Shown: piece by piece, positions 38,119-46,116 of the stretch
Position numbering within the stretch: the stretch's first letter is position 1
How the letters are laid out: the number at the start of each line of letters is the position of its first letter
From: Achromobacter piechaudii NBRC 102461
GTDB lineage: Bacteria > Pseudomonadota > Gammaproteobacteria > Burkholderiales > Burkholderiaceae_B
Direction of reading: 5' to 3'
DNA: 64,000 bases
Assembly (NCBI RefSeq): GCF_001571245.1
Contig: NZ_BCTK01000005.1
Coordinates: forward strand, 806,001-870,000
The notes under the pieces: generated by a model
Seen by the model: the letters and a program-made list of their open reading frames with translations, nothing else
What the model was told of the DNA's origin: nothing
Databases searched by the model: none
Position numbers and translations under genes: made by a program

Positions 38119-39164
38119 GACGCCAGCACCAGGGTTTTTTGCGGGTTGAATACCAGGTCGACGCGCGCGTCACGCGCAAGGGCCCCGATTGTGTCGCCGT
38201 GTACGTCTACGTTCAGATGGCGACCGCTGGGCAGTTCGACCCGGTAGTTCGTCTTGATTCCCAGATACTGTTGCGCCAGGATCCGCGCAGGCACGCCAGC
38301 GCCCGGCGTCGTGGACAGCAGGATGTCTTCGGGACGCGCGACCAGGACCGCCTCGCCCGCCAGCGGCGCGGGGGCATGCGCCGCCACCGCGTGTCCGTCC
38401 ACGTGCAGGTGCACCGGGCCCTTTTCTGAAGCGTGGCATTGCACCGGCAGCAGGTTGGCCGCGCCGATGAAGTCCGCCACGTATCCGCTGGCCGGCTGGC
38501 TGTAGATATCGCGTGGCGTGCCCAGCTGCGCCACACGGCCTTGCTGCATGACCGCGATCTGGTCGGACAGGGCCAGGGCTTCTTCCTGGTCATGCGTGAC
38601 GAAGACGGTGGTGATGCCGGCCTCGCGTTGCAGTTCGGCGATGGTCTGGCGCACCTGGATGCGCAGTTTGGCGTCCAGGTTCGACAGGGGTTCGTCCATC
38701 AGCAGCACCTGGGGTTGAATGACCAGCGCTCGTGCAAGCGCCACGCGTTGGCGCTGCCCGCCCGACAGTTCGGCGGGCAGCCTTGCCGCATAGGGACCCA
38801 GGCCGACGCGCTCCAGGGCCGAGGTGACCTTCTGCTTGATCTGGGCGGGCGCCACCTTTCTTGCACGCAGTCCGTAGGCCGCGTTGTCGAACACGCTGCG
38901 GTTGGGAAAGAGCGCGTAATCCTGGAAGACCATGCCGATGTTGCGTTGGTGCGCCGGCAAGCGGGTCACGTCCTGCCCGCCAAAGAGCAGCTTGCCGGAG
39001 GCAACCGGCGTAAAGCCCGCGATGGCCCGAAGCAGCGTGGTCTTGCCGCAACCACTGGGGCCGAGCAAGGTGAAGAACGCACCCGGAGGAATCGCCAGGT
39101 TTAGTCCGTCGATGACGCGCTGATTGCCATACGAAATGCAGAGGTTTTCAATGCGGATGTCCAT
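38115..39164 (-). CDS. ABC transporter ATP-binding protein
   Basis: A 349-residue ATPase of the PotA/FbpC class. Walker A is GPSGCGKTTLLRAIAG, the signature is LSGGQRQRVALARAL, Walker B is VLLMDEPLSNLDAKLR and the switch His lies in VFVTHDQEEALAL. A C-terminal TOBE-type domain of about 110 residues is present. The start MDIRIENLCISYGNQ at 39164 has AGGAG upstream. It pairs with the fused permease and binding protein encoded next. Confidence 0.93.
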   Translation of the reverse strand: MDIRIENLCISYGNQRVIDGLNLAIPPGAFFTLLGPSGCGKTTLLRAIAGFTPVASGKLLFGGQDVTRLPAHQRNIGMVFQDYALFPNRSVFDNAAYGLRARKVAPAQIKQKVTSALERVGLGPYAARLPAELSGGQRQRVALARALVIQPQVLLMDEPLSNLDAKLRIQVRQTIAELQREAGITTVFVTHDQEEALALSDQIAVMQQGRVAQLGTPRDIYSQPASGYVADFIGAANLLPVQCHASEKGPVHLHVDGHAVAAHAPAPLAGEAVLVARPEDILLSTTPGAGVPARILAQQYLGIKTNYRVELPSGRHLNVDVHGDTIGALARDARVDLVFNPQKTLVLAS

Positions 39165-39207
39165 GCCCGGGGGCTCCTGGTGCGAAAGGAAAGTGTGGGT
39201 GCAAGGA

Positions 39208-40140
39208 TCAAGCCATCGCGCGGCGAACCAGGTGCAGCGCTTCGCGGTGGCGTGCGGGGTCGCCCGCGGCGAGGATGCGCGAGGCGGGGTTGTGCAGTCC
39301 GAGCGCGCGGCCGTCCCAATCGGTGATGACGCCCCCCGCGCCCTGAATGACGGGGATGAATGGCGCGTAGTCGTAAAGCGCCAGGCGCGCGTCGATGGCG
39401 ATGTCGGTGCGGCCCGAGGCCAACAGGCCATACGCAAGGCAGCATCCGCCGTAGATGCGCCAGCGGGTGCGTTCTCGCAGCGCTTGAAACGCGGGCAGTT
39501 CGTCGGGGGCGTAGAAATCGGGGTTGCTCGTACTGAGCATCGCATCGCCCAGTTCGCCGCAGGAACGTGTGCTGCACGGGGTGCCGTGATGCAGTGTGGG
39601 ACGGCCGGTTGCGCCCACCCAGCGATCGCCGGTGGCGGGAAAGTCCATGACGCCCAATACGGGCGTGCCGTGTTGCAGCAGGGCGATCAGGGTGCCGAAG
39701 ACGGGCACGCCGGCAAGAAAGGGCGCCGTGCCGTCGATAGGGTCCAGCACCCAGACGTGTTCGGCATCGAGTCGGACGGTGCCTTCTTCTTCGCCGTAGA
39801 TGCCGTGCTGCGGATAGGTGGCTTCGATACGTGCGCGCAGGTGCGTTTCGATGGCGTGGTCCAGCGCCGTGACGAGGCTGCGATCCGGTTTGATCTCGGT
39901 GTGCGGCAGGCTGGGCCGCGCGGCGTGCGCGTGGGCGTCGCCGGGCAAGTCGATGGCGCCGTTCGTGGGGTGGGGCGTGCGGTCGCTCGTGCCGTCGCCC
40001 ATGCCAACGGCTGTTGATACGGCCATGCCAACGTTCGCCTCGACGCTGACGACGTTGCGCAGGTACGGTGCGTACATCTGGCGAGCTTCTTGGGCCAGCC
40101 GTTGCGCGAAAACGATGTGGGCGTCCAGGGTGTTCGTCAT
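39208..40140 (-). CDS. Inositol-monophosphatase-family protein
   Basis: A 310-residue member of the Mg-dependent IMPase/histidinol-phosphatase family. Metal-site motifs are GEEEG (about residue 118), DPIDGTAPF (about 133) and the C-terminal YDYAPFIPVIQGAGG. Residues about 33-80 form an extra Gly/His/Pro-rich segment between the first helix and the usual KPDRSLVTALD strand, which makes the protein longer than most relatives. It is encoded between the dehydrogenase genes and the ABC importer genes of one operon. Its substrate is not evident; some imported phosphorylated compound is possible. Confidence 0.82.
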   Translation of the reverse strand: MTNTLDAHIVFAQRLAQEARQMYAPYLRNVVSVEANVGMAVSTAVGMGDGTSDRTPHPTNGAIDLPGDAHAHAARPSLPHTEIKPDRSLVTALDHAIETHLRARIEATYPQHGIYGEEEGTVRLDAEHVWVLDPIDGTAPFLAGVPVFGTLIALLQHGTPVLGVMDFPATGDRWVGATGRPTLHHGTPCSTRSCGELGDAMLSTSNPDFYAPDELPAFQALRERTRWRIYGGCCLAYGLLASGRTDIAIDARLALYDYAPFIPVIQGAGGVITDWDGRALGLHNPASRILAAGDPARHREALHLVRRAMA

Positions 40141-40149
40141 GATGAGTCC

Positions 40150-41727
40150 TTATGCGGAAGAGTCGCCGGATGAACGAGCCATGTCGGCCAGCGTGTCGAT
40201 GCGAGTGGGCGCAAGCAGGTGCCTGGGGGGCGACGGCTGCCACCCATGAAGCACGCGGGTTGCCGCCCCACAGATGCGGCCCTGGCAAGCGCCCATGCCG
40301 CAACGCGTATGCACCTTGGCGTCTGTCCAGCTTTGATGCGGGGCCAGCGCGGATTGGGACACGTCTTCGCAGCGGCAGATCAAGGTGTCGGGTCGAGCCA
40401 GCGACAACAGCGACGCGTTCAGCGCGAAGGGCGCGCGCAGCGCATCGGCGAATTCCTGCCACGGCGTGAGTTCGTTCGACAGGCGTGCGGCCTGGGTCAG
40501 TTGGCCGACCGCTGCATGGCCCGCCCTGGCTCCCTGGACGCGCGCGCGCTCGTTGCCGCCGATGCCGGTGCATTCGCCCGCCGCGAAAACACCCGGTATC
40601 GAGGTTTGCTGCATGTCGTCGATGCGCAGGCCGCCCCGCGCGTCGAGTTTGCAGCCGAGCATCTGGCCTAGTTCGATGTTGGGCACCAGGCCGAAACCGC
40701 AGGCCAGACGATGGCATGCGATGTGTTCTTCGCCGTCGCCACGGCGCAGCCGCACGTGTTGCAGGCGTCCGTCGCCGGTGGCTTCCAGTACGTGACTGGC
40801 GCTGCGGTAGTGCGGGCTGAATAGCGTGGCGGCTTGCAGAGCCTTGCCGGGCCAACGATGCAGGCGATAGGCAAAGCGCAGCAGCGTGCGCCAATCGGCT
40901 TGTTCGGCGATGCGCACGACGCGCGCTCCCGCCTTGCGCGCGGAATGTGCGGCGGCCAGCAGCAGCGGCCCCGTGCCCGCGATGACGATGCGTTGACCGC
41001 GCAGCGCAACGCCCGCCTTCGCCAGCGCTTGCAGTCCGCCCGCGCCCGTGACGCCGGGCAACGTCCAGCCTGGAAACGGCAGCAGCAGTTCCCGAGCGCC
41101 CGTGCACAGGATCAGCGCGCCATAGCGTTGCGGCCAACCGCGCCGCGCGTCTTCCAGCATCAGCGCGGGTTTGCCTGGCAAACCGGCCAAGCCCACCACG
41201 CGTGTGTCGCAGAGCAGCGTGATATTGGAATGCCGCGTCAGTTGTTCACGCATGCGGCGGGCAGGGGCTGGCAGGGCGACGCCGGGCCCATCGCGCCAGA
41301 TCTGCCCGCCTGGAGCGGCGTTGTCGTCGACCAGTACGATGGCGCGCCCACTGGGGGCGGCCGCCAGCGCGGCTGCCATGCCGGCGGGCCCGGCACCGAT
41401 GATGAGCAGGTCGCAGGCGGTGGCATCGCCGTTCTGCGCGTCGGCGCCACCGGCTGGGCGGGTGTATTCCAGGACCGTGTCCACAGACATGCCTTCCTGG
41501 CAGCGGGTCTGGCAAGCCAGGCGGAGATGGCCGTCGATCAGGACCCGGCATTCATGGCAGACCCCCATGCCGCAGAACGCCGCGCGCTTTTCGCCGGATA
41601 CCGATACCCGTGAGTTGCCGGGCGCGCGTGCGGCCAGTGCGGCCGCGACGCTGCTGCCCGGGACCACGCTTACGTGCTGGCCATCGACGCGGATGCGCAG
41701 GCGGGGGGAAGATCGCAGAAACGTCAT
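40150..41727 (-). CDS. FAD oxidoreductase with N-terminal [2Fe-2S] domain (D-hydroxyproline dehydrogenase alpha/gamma fusion-type)
   Basis: A 525-residue fusion. Residues about 1-95 are a plant-type [2Fe-2S] ferredoxin domain (AAFCGMGVCHECRVLIDG, then ACQT). Residues about 105-430 are a FAD/NAD fold (LLIIGAGPAGMAAALAAA and FAAGECTGIGGNERARVQG). Residues about 450-500 are a BFD-like [2Fe-2S] cluster (LICRCEDVS, then CGMGACQGRICG). In known D-hydroxyproline dehydrogenases the small ferredoxin and this subunit are separate chains; here they are one. The start overlaps the stop of the next-upstream oxidase gene by four bases. Confidence 0.85.
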   Translation of the reverse strand: MTFLRSSPRLRIRVDGQHVSVVPGSSVAAALAARAPGNSRVSVSGEKRAAFCGMGVCHECRVLIDGHLRLACQTRCQEGMSVDTVLEYTRPAGGADAQNGDATACDLLIIGAGPAGMAAALAAAPSGRAIVLVDDNAAPGGQIWRDGPGVALPAPARRMREQLTRHSNITLLCDTRVVGLAGLPGKPALMLEDARRGWPQRYGALILCTGARELLLPFPGWTLPGVTGAGGLQALAKAGVALRGQRIVIAGTGPLLLAAAHSARKAGARVVRIAEQADWRTLLRFAYRLHRWPGKALQAATLFSPHYRSASHVLEATGDGRLQHVRLRRGDGEEHIACHRLACGFGLVPNIELGQMLGCKLDARGGLRIDDMQQTSIPGVFAAGECTGIGGNERARVQGARAGHAAVGQLTQAARLSNELTPWQEFADALRAPFALNASLLSLARPDTLICRCEDVSQSALAPHQSWTDAKVHTRCGMGACQGRICGAATRVLHGWQPSPPRHLLAPTRIDTLADMARSSGDSSA

Positions 41728-42863
41728 GGCGTGACCTCGTCGAATGAACGGGACGGTGCGAATGGCGCGGCCGCCAGTGGCGTGGCCGCGTTGCTCATCA
41801 AGGCGGTCAGCAGTGCGGCGGTGGTGGGCGCGGTGGTGACGCCCAGCCCTTCATGGCCCAGCGCAAGCCAGAGCTTCGGACGCGTGGGATGTGGGCCGAT
41901 CAGGGGCAAGCCATCGGGCGTGGCGGCGCGGATACCGGTCCAGGTGCGGATGAGGTTCATGCCGGAAAGGCCCGGCAGGAATTCGATGGCCCGCTTGAGC
42001 ATGCGAGATAACAGCAGGGAATCGATGCTGGCATCGGATGGCCCCGTCTGCCGGGAAGATCCGATCAGCAGTTGCCCGGTGGGACGGGGCTGCACATTGA
42101 AGGCGACGGCTGCCCCGTCGCGCTGATGCGTGCTGGCCATGTAGCCGAGCTCGACCAGTTGGTGGCGGATGCCGGTGGGGTAGCGGTCCGTGATGGCCAG
42201 ATGGCCTTTCTTGGGATGCAGCGGCAGGTCGTCGCAAAGGCGGGTGGCCATCATGCCTGCCGCCAGCACGACGGCTTGCGCATTACGCCGGGACCCGTCG
42301 GCAAGGACGACGCCTTCTTCGTCGATCGTGCAGACTTGCGCGGCCTCGAACGACACGCCCGGGGGCGCGTGGGTGAGCAGCCAGCGCGCCGCGCTGGGCG
42401 CATATACCAGTCCGTCGCCGGGCACATGCAGCCCGCCCGCCAGACCTGCACGCAAGCCGGGTTCGGCATTCGCCAGCTGCGAGGCGGTAAGCAGCGTGGC
42501 GGATATGCCGCAATCGTGCAGGCGGGCGTGCTTGCGCTCGGCCTCGGCCATGTCGTTGCGATCGGTGGCGACCCACAACGTGCCGCACTCGGTGTAAGCG
42601 CAACCGGGGTCCGTGGCGTTCATGCGTGGCCCCCATTGCCGCCATGCTTCCATGGAGGCGGCGCTTAATGCCAGTTCCGCCGGATTGCTGTCCATGGCTA
42701 CCAGATGTCCCATGCCTGCTTGCGTGGCGCCGCCGAGGCGGGCGTCCAATACATGCACCGAGAGGCCGGCTTTTGCCAATTGATGGGCACAGGCGGCGCC
42801 GATGATGCCGGCGCCGACGACCACCACGTCTTTATGAGGGTGTGGCATGGCGATGCTCTTCAT
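41724..42863 (-). CDS. DadA-like FAD amino-acid dehydrogenase (D-hydroxyproline dehydrogenase beta-type)
   Basis: A 379-residue glycine-oxidase/DadA-type flavoprotein. The N-terminal FAD motif is DVVVVGAGIIGAACAHQLAK; the C-terminal part has IRTWTGIRAATPDGLPLIG, typical of the D-amino-acid oxidase fold. Next to a hydroxyproline epimerase and an iron-sulfur flavoprotein, it most likely oxidises cis-4-hydroxy-D-proline. It starts six bases after the epimerase stop; an alternative ATG at 42848 would drop five residues. Confidence 0.86.
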   Translation of the reverse strand: MKSIAMPHPHKDVVVVGAGIIGAACAHQLAKAGLSVHVLDARLGGATQAGMGHLVAMDSNPAELALSAASMEAWRQWGPRMNATDPGCAYTECGTLWVATDRNDMAEAERKHARLHDCGISATLLTASQLANAEPGLRAGLAGGLHVPGDGLVYAPSAARWLLTHAPPGVSFEAAQVCTIDEEGVVLADGSRRNAQAVVLAAGMMATRLCDDLPLHPKKGHLAITDRYPTGIRHQLVELGYMASTHQRDGAAVAFNVQPRPTGQLLIGSSRQTGPSDASIDSLLLSRMLKRAIEFLPGLSGMNLIRTWTGIRAATPDGLPLIGPHPTRPKLWLALGHEGLGVTTAPTTAALLTALMSNAATPLAAAPFAPSRSFDEVTP

Positions 42864-42869
42864 GGGCCG

Positions 42870-43802
42870 CTAGAGCCGGATGCCCCAGCCGAAGGGGTCG
42901 TCGGGCTGGATCAGCAAGGTGGATTCGGCGCACACATGCGCGCGCCCGCGAATGGTGGGGATGACTTGCGTGCCTGCCATTTCGTAGCTCGCCTGGAAGG
43001 TGCTGCCGATGACGCTGGCTTGACGCCAGACCTGCCCGGGCGCGAGCTTGCCGTCGGCGGCAAGGCAGGCGAGCTTGGCGCTGGTGCCGGTGCCGCAGGG
43101 CGAGCGGTCATAGGCCTTGCCGGGGCACAGCACGAAGTTGCGGCTGTCGGCGTTGGGATCGGGGGCGAACAGTTCGATGTGGTCGATTTCAGCGCCGTCG
43201 TGGCCGGTGACGCCCGACGCTTGCAACGCTTGCCGTACGGCCCAGGCGTAATGGGTCAGTGCGTCGAGGTTGTCCGGCGCGACGCGTTGCGCGTGCTGGC
43301 CTACCAGGAAGAACCAGTTTCCGCCCCAGGCCACGTCGCCCACGACCTCGCCGTATTCCGGCACATTGACGCATACGGCCTGGTGCAAGCGATATGCGGG
43401 CACGTTGCGCACGCTGACCGAGCCGTCTTCGTGCAGCGTGGCGCGGATGGTGCCGACCGGTGTTTCGATGCCGTGTACGCCGGGCTTGAGACGGCGCAGG
43501 TAGGCGAGGGTGGCGACCAGGCCGATGGTGCCGTGTCCACACATGCCCAGGTACCCGGCATTGTTGAAAAAGATGACGCCGGCGGCGTTGGTGGGGTTCT
43601 GCGGCGCGCAAAGCAAGGCGCCCACCAAGACGTCGCTGCCTCGCGGTTCCAGGACGGTGGCTGCGCGCCAGGCGTCGTGCCGTTCCGCAAGCAGACGTTG
43701 CCGTTCGGCCATGTCGCCCGTGCCGAGATCGGGAAAGCCGGAGACAACAAGCCGGGTGGGTTCACCACCGGTATGGGAGTCGATGACACGGATCTGCTTC
43801 AT
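42870..43802 (-). CDS. lhpA: 4-hydroxyproline 2-epimerase
   Basis: A 310-residue member of the proline racemase family. Both catalytic cysteines are present, Cys88 (MCGHGTIG) and Cys236 ([10 protein letters not shown]), at the positions known for hydroxyproline epimerases. This rules out the dehydratase branch, which has Thr for the second Cys. It converts trans-4-hydroxy-L-proline to cis-4-hydroxy-D-proline. AAGG precedes the start [16 protein letters not shown]. It is first in the operon leading to the dehydrogenase, phosphatase-like and ABC genes. Confidence 0.93.
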   Translation of the reverse strand: MKQIRVIDSHTGGEPTRLVVSGFPDLGTGDMAERQRLLAERHDAWRAATVLEPRGSDVLVGALLCAPQNPTNAAGVIFFNNAGYLGMCGHGTIGLVATLAYLRRLKPGVHGIETPVGTIRATLHEDGSVSVRNVPAYRLHQAVCVNVPEYGEVVGDVAWGGNWFFLVGQHAQRVAPDNLDALTHYAWAVRQALQASGVTGHDGAEIDHIELFAPDPNADSRNFVLCPGKAYDRSPCGTGTSAKLACLAADGKLAPGQVWRQASVIGSTFQASYEMAGTQVIPTIRGRAHVCAESTLLIQPDDPFGWGIRL

Positions 43803-43909
43803 TGACGCGCCTTGTGTGCAGGGGTTGAAAACGTGCAGCGAGCAAGCGGCCTGACAGCGCATGGCTTGCCAGCGAACGAACGAGAATCAACGGGCTAGTC
43901 TAGGCAATT

Positions 43910-43953
43910 AAATGCGTGGCGTCGTGTCGTAGTGACCGCAACGTCACGCATTT
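43910..43953. repeat. Inverted repeat between lhpC and lhpA
   Basis: AAATGCGTG (43910-43918) is complementary to CACGCATTT (43945-43953), 26 bases apart. A run of seven T residues follows on the plus strand; on the minus strand, the direction of these genes, TTTAATT follows. It may be an intrinsic terminator for the deaminase gene or part of the lhpA promoter. The whole gap 43803-44045 has no gene. Confidence 0.45.
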
Positions 43954-44045
43954 TTTTCATAGGGCGTTTCAGCGATAACTCCATGACATTGAAGGCAATT
44001 CCTTGGTGTTATCTGATTACTTCTACGCCCCACGAAGCCAGGCGA

Positions 44046-44960
44046 TCAGGGCACCGATCGATATTGCGCGGGACGCGTGGCCAGGGCGTGCGCGACGACG
44101 CGTTCGATCAGCGCGCGCTCTTCGCCGATCACCGGCAGGCGAGGGCGTCGCACGTGTTCGGTGCCCACGCCAACCAGCGCATCGATCAGTTTCAGGTTCT
44201 GCACCAGCTTGGTGGAAACGTCCAGGTGCAGCAGCGGGGTCATCCATTGATAGAGCGCCAACGCCTCGGGGTACTTGCCGGCTTTCATCAGGTCGTAAAG
44301 CGCGACGGTCTCGCGCGGAAACGCGCAGCCCACGCCGGCTAGCAAGCCGTCGCAACCGAGCGCCAGGCCTTCATAGGCAAGATCGTCCACGCCCAGGAAG
44401 ATCTGATAGCGATCGCCCACGACATTGCGCAGATCGGTGACGCGGCGGGTGTCGCCAGAACTGTCCTTGACGGCGGCGATCCACTTGCAATCGGCCAGTT
44501 CGGCCATGTGGGCGGGGGTGAGATCCACGCGGTAGGCGATCGGATTGTTGTAGACCATGATGGGCTGCTGGGCGGCCTCGGCCATGGTGCGCACGTTCAG
44601 CATGGCTTCACGCGCGTCCGCTACGTAGATCAGCGAGGGCATGACCATGAAGCCGGCCACGCCCAGCTTGTTGGCGCCTTCGATGAAGCGCAACGCTTCG
44701 CGCGTGCTGGTCTCGGACACGTTGGCCAGCACGGGCACGCGTCCGCCCGAGGCGTCCAGCGCGATCTTGGTGACCTCGAGTTTTTCTTCCAGCGTCAAGG
44801 TGCTGGCTTCGCCCAGGGATCCGCAGGTGACCATGCCATGAATGCCGTTGCGGATCTGGAAATCGATGTGCTTGGCGGTGCCTTCGGCGTCGATGCTTTC
44901 ATCGGCGTGGAATTTGGTGGTGATGGCGGGAAAGATGCCTGTCCAACGAGGGTGCGTCAT
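44046..44960 (-). CDS. lhpC: DapA-family deaminase (pyrroline-4-hydroxy-2-carboxylate deaminase)
   Basis: A 304-residue TIM-barrel lyase of the dihydrodipicolinate synthase family. Schiff-base Lys lies in IAAVKDSSGD and the catalytic Tyr in MVYNNPIAYRVDL; the GSLGEASTLTLEE loop is also typical. Beside the hydroxyproline epimerase and dehydrogenase genes, it should deaminate the pyrroline product to 2-oxoglutarate semialdehyde. The dehydrogenase for the last step is not in this window. GGAG precedes the start at 44960. Confidence 0.87.
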   Translation of the reverse strand: MTHPRWTGIFPAITTKFHADESIDAEGTAKHIDFQIRNGIHGMVTCGSLGEASTLTLEEKLEVTKIALDASGGRVPVLANVSETSTREALRFIEGANKLGVAGFMVMPSLIYVADAREAMLNVRTMAEAAQQPIMVYNNPIAYRVDLTPAHMAELADCKWIAAVKDSSGDTRRVTDLRNVVGDRYQIFLGVDDLAYEGLALGCDGLLAGVGCAFPRETVALYDLMKAGKYPEALALYQWMTPLLHLDVSTKLVQNLKLIDALVGVGTEHVRRPRLPVIGEERALIERVVAHALATRPAQYRSVP

Positions 44961-44997
44961 GAAGAACTCCAAGGTTGACGTAGGGTGGGTGGCTTTC

Positions 44998-45016
44998 AAT
45001 ATATGGCTAATATATT
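44998..45016 (-). promoter_or_regulatory. AT-rich inverted repeat upstream of lhpC
   Basis: AATATAT (44998-45004), spacer GGCTA, ATATATT (45010-45016): a perfect 7-bp inverted repeat 38 bases upstream of the deaminase start. Position and form fit an operator or a promoter core for the hydroxyproline genes. Confidence 0.45.
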
Positions 45017-45091
45017 TAATTCACGAACTAAAGGAATGAGGGTTAACCAGCGTTTGTCAGCCCTGTCCCGATTTTGGATGTGCCTGATAGT

Positions 45092-45110
45092 GAGAATGGT
45101 TATAATTCAG
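45092..45110 (+). promoter_or_regulatory. Fur-box-like site
   Basis: The 19 bases starting GAGAATGGTTATAATTC match the classical Fur consensus at about 12 of 19 positions. The site is 69 bases upstream of the DUF4198 gene, first of a four-gene set that in related bacteria accompanies siderophore uptake, so iron control is plausible. Confidence 0.5.
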
Positions 45111-45178
45111 GCCGATGAAAAACAGGCATCAGCTGCGGGGCTGACCTGATCCCTTCATCGGACTAAAGGAAATAACCA

Positions 45179-45811
45179 ATGACATTCGCAAGGACTTTGG
45201 TCGCGATCGCCCTGATGGGTGGCGCGGGCGCCGCGCAGGCGCACTTTGTTTGGCTGGAACGGGGGGGTGAAGGCCCGGCCAAGGTGTATTTCGGCGAATG
45301 GGCCGATGACTTGCGCGAAAAGCAGGACGGCTTGCTGGGCAAGGTCCTCGTGTCGCCGGTCGTGACGGCGGCCGACGGCACGGTGTTGAAAGCCTCGGGC
45401 AAGGGCGCGGATTTCTTCGAGTACGCGACGACGGGCAAGGGCGACGTGCGGCTGGCCCAGCCCATTCAGTTCAAGGAAACGCTGGTGAAGTACGGCGCCA
45501 AGGTTGGCCGCACCGACACGCAAGCCAAGCTGGACCTGGAACTCGTGCCGACCGCCGCTGGCGCCAACAGCTTCGTTCTGAATTTCGAAGGCAAGCCGCT
45601 GGCCAAGACGGAAGTGACCGTCTTCGGACCGCCGAAATGGGAAAAGCGCTTCTGGAGCGATGAGAACGGGCGCATCGAAATCACCACGCCGTGGCCCGGC
45701 CAATACGTGCTGGAAGCCGCGCACGTGCAAGAAAAGGCGGGCGAGGCGGACGGCAAGTCCTACGCCAAGATCCGCTACGTCTCCACCCTGACCTTCAATG
45801 TGAATCCGTGA
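45179..45811 (+). CDS. DUF4198-type periplasmic protein
   Basis: A 210-residue exported protein. A signal peptide covers about residues 1-20 (LVAIALMGGAGAAQA), and the mature chain begins HFVWLERGG, the usual start of DUF4198 proteins. The body is beta-rich and ends with the GRIEITTPWPGQYVLEAAH carboxypeptidase-regulatory-like fold. Family members cluster with metal and siderophore uptake genes; the molecular role is not established. AAAGGAA precedes the start. The next gene overlaps its stop codon. Confidence 0.85.
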   Translation: MTFARTLVAIALMGGAGAAQAHFVWLERGGEGPAKVYFGEWADDLREKQDGLLGKVLVSPVVTAADGTVLKASGKGADFFEYATTGKGDVRLAQPIQFKETLVKYGAKVGRTDTQAKLDLELVPTAAGANSFVLNFEGKPLAKTEVTVFGPPKWEKRFWSDENGRIEITTPWPGQYVLEAAHVQEKAGEADGKSYAKIRYVSTLTFNVNP

Positions 45812-46116
45812 AAGCTCCCGCAGCCGGCGCAGGCATGATGCGCTATCGCATGGCCGTATTTTCCAGGGCGGCCGCCGCCATTCTGGGCGGCTATGCCCTG
45901 GCCTCGGCGGCTGCGGCCTGCCTGGCGGTCTGGCTGCCCATGGGGCGGGCGGACGCTGTCACCACGGCCTTGATGTTGTCTTTCGTCGTCTATACCTGCG
46001 GCGTGATCTGGGTGTTCGCCACGCGCAATGCGTGGCGCGCCTGGATCGGCATTCTTGTGCCGACCGCCTTGCTTGGCGGCCTGTTCCTGGCCAGCCGCGC
46101 GATGGGGATGGCATGA
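45808..46116 (+). CDS. DUF3649-type small membrane protein
   Basis: About 102 residues with three hydrophobic spans, containing AILGGYALASAAAACLAVWL and the W/R-rich WVFATRNAWRAWIGIL. This matches the small iron-uptake-associated DUF3649 membrane proteins. The GTG at 45808 overlaps the previous stop (GTGA), suggesting coupling; ATG at 45835 is the alternative and would give 93 residues. It overlaps the PepSY gene by four bases. Confidence 0.8.
   Translation: MKAPAAGAGMMRYRMAVFSRAAAAILGGYALASAAAACLAVWLPMGRADAVTTALMLSFVVYTCGVIWVFATRNAWRAWIGILVPTALLGGLFLASRAMGMA

Noticed and set aside
43910..43957. A plus-strand intrinsic terminator (inverted repeat followed by T7)
   Set aside because: No plus-strand gene lies upstream for several kilobases, so it is listed only as an inverted repeat of unknown role.
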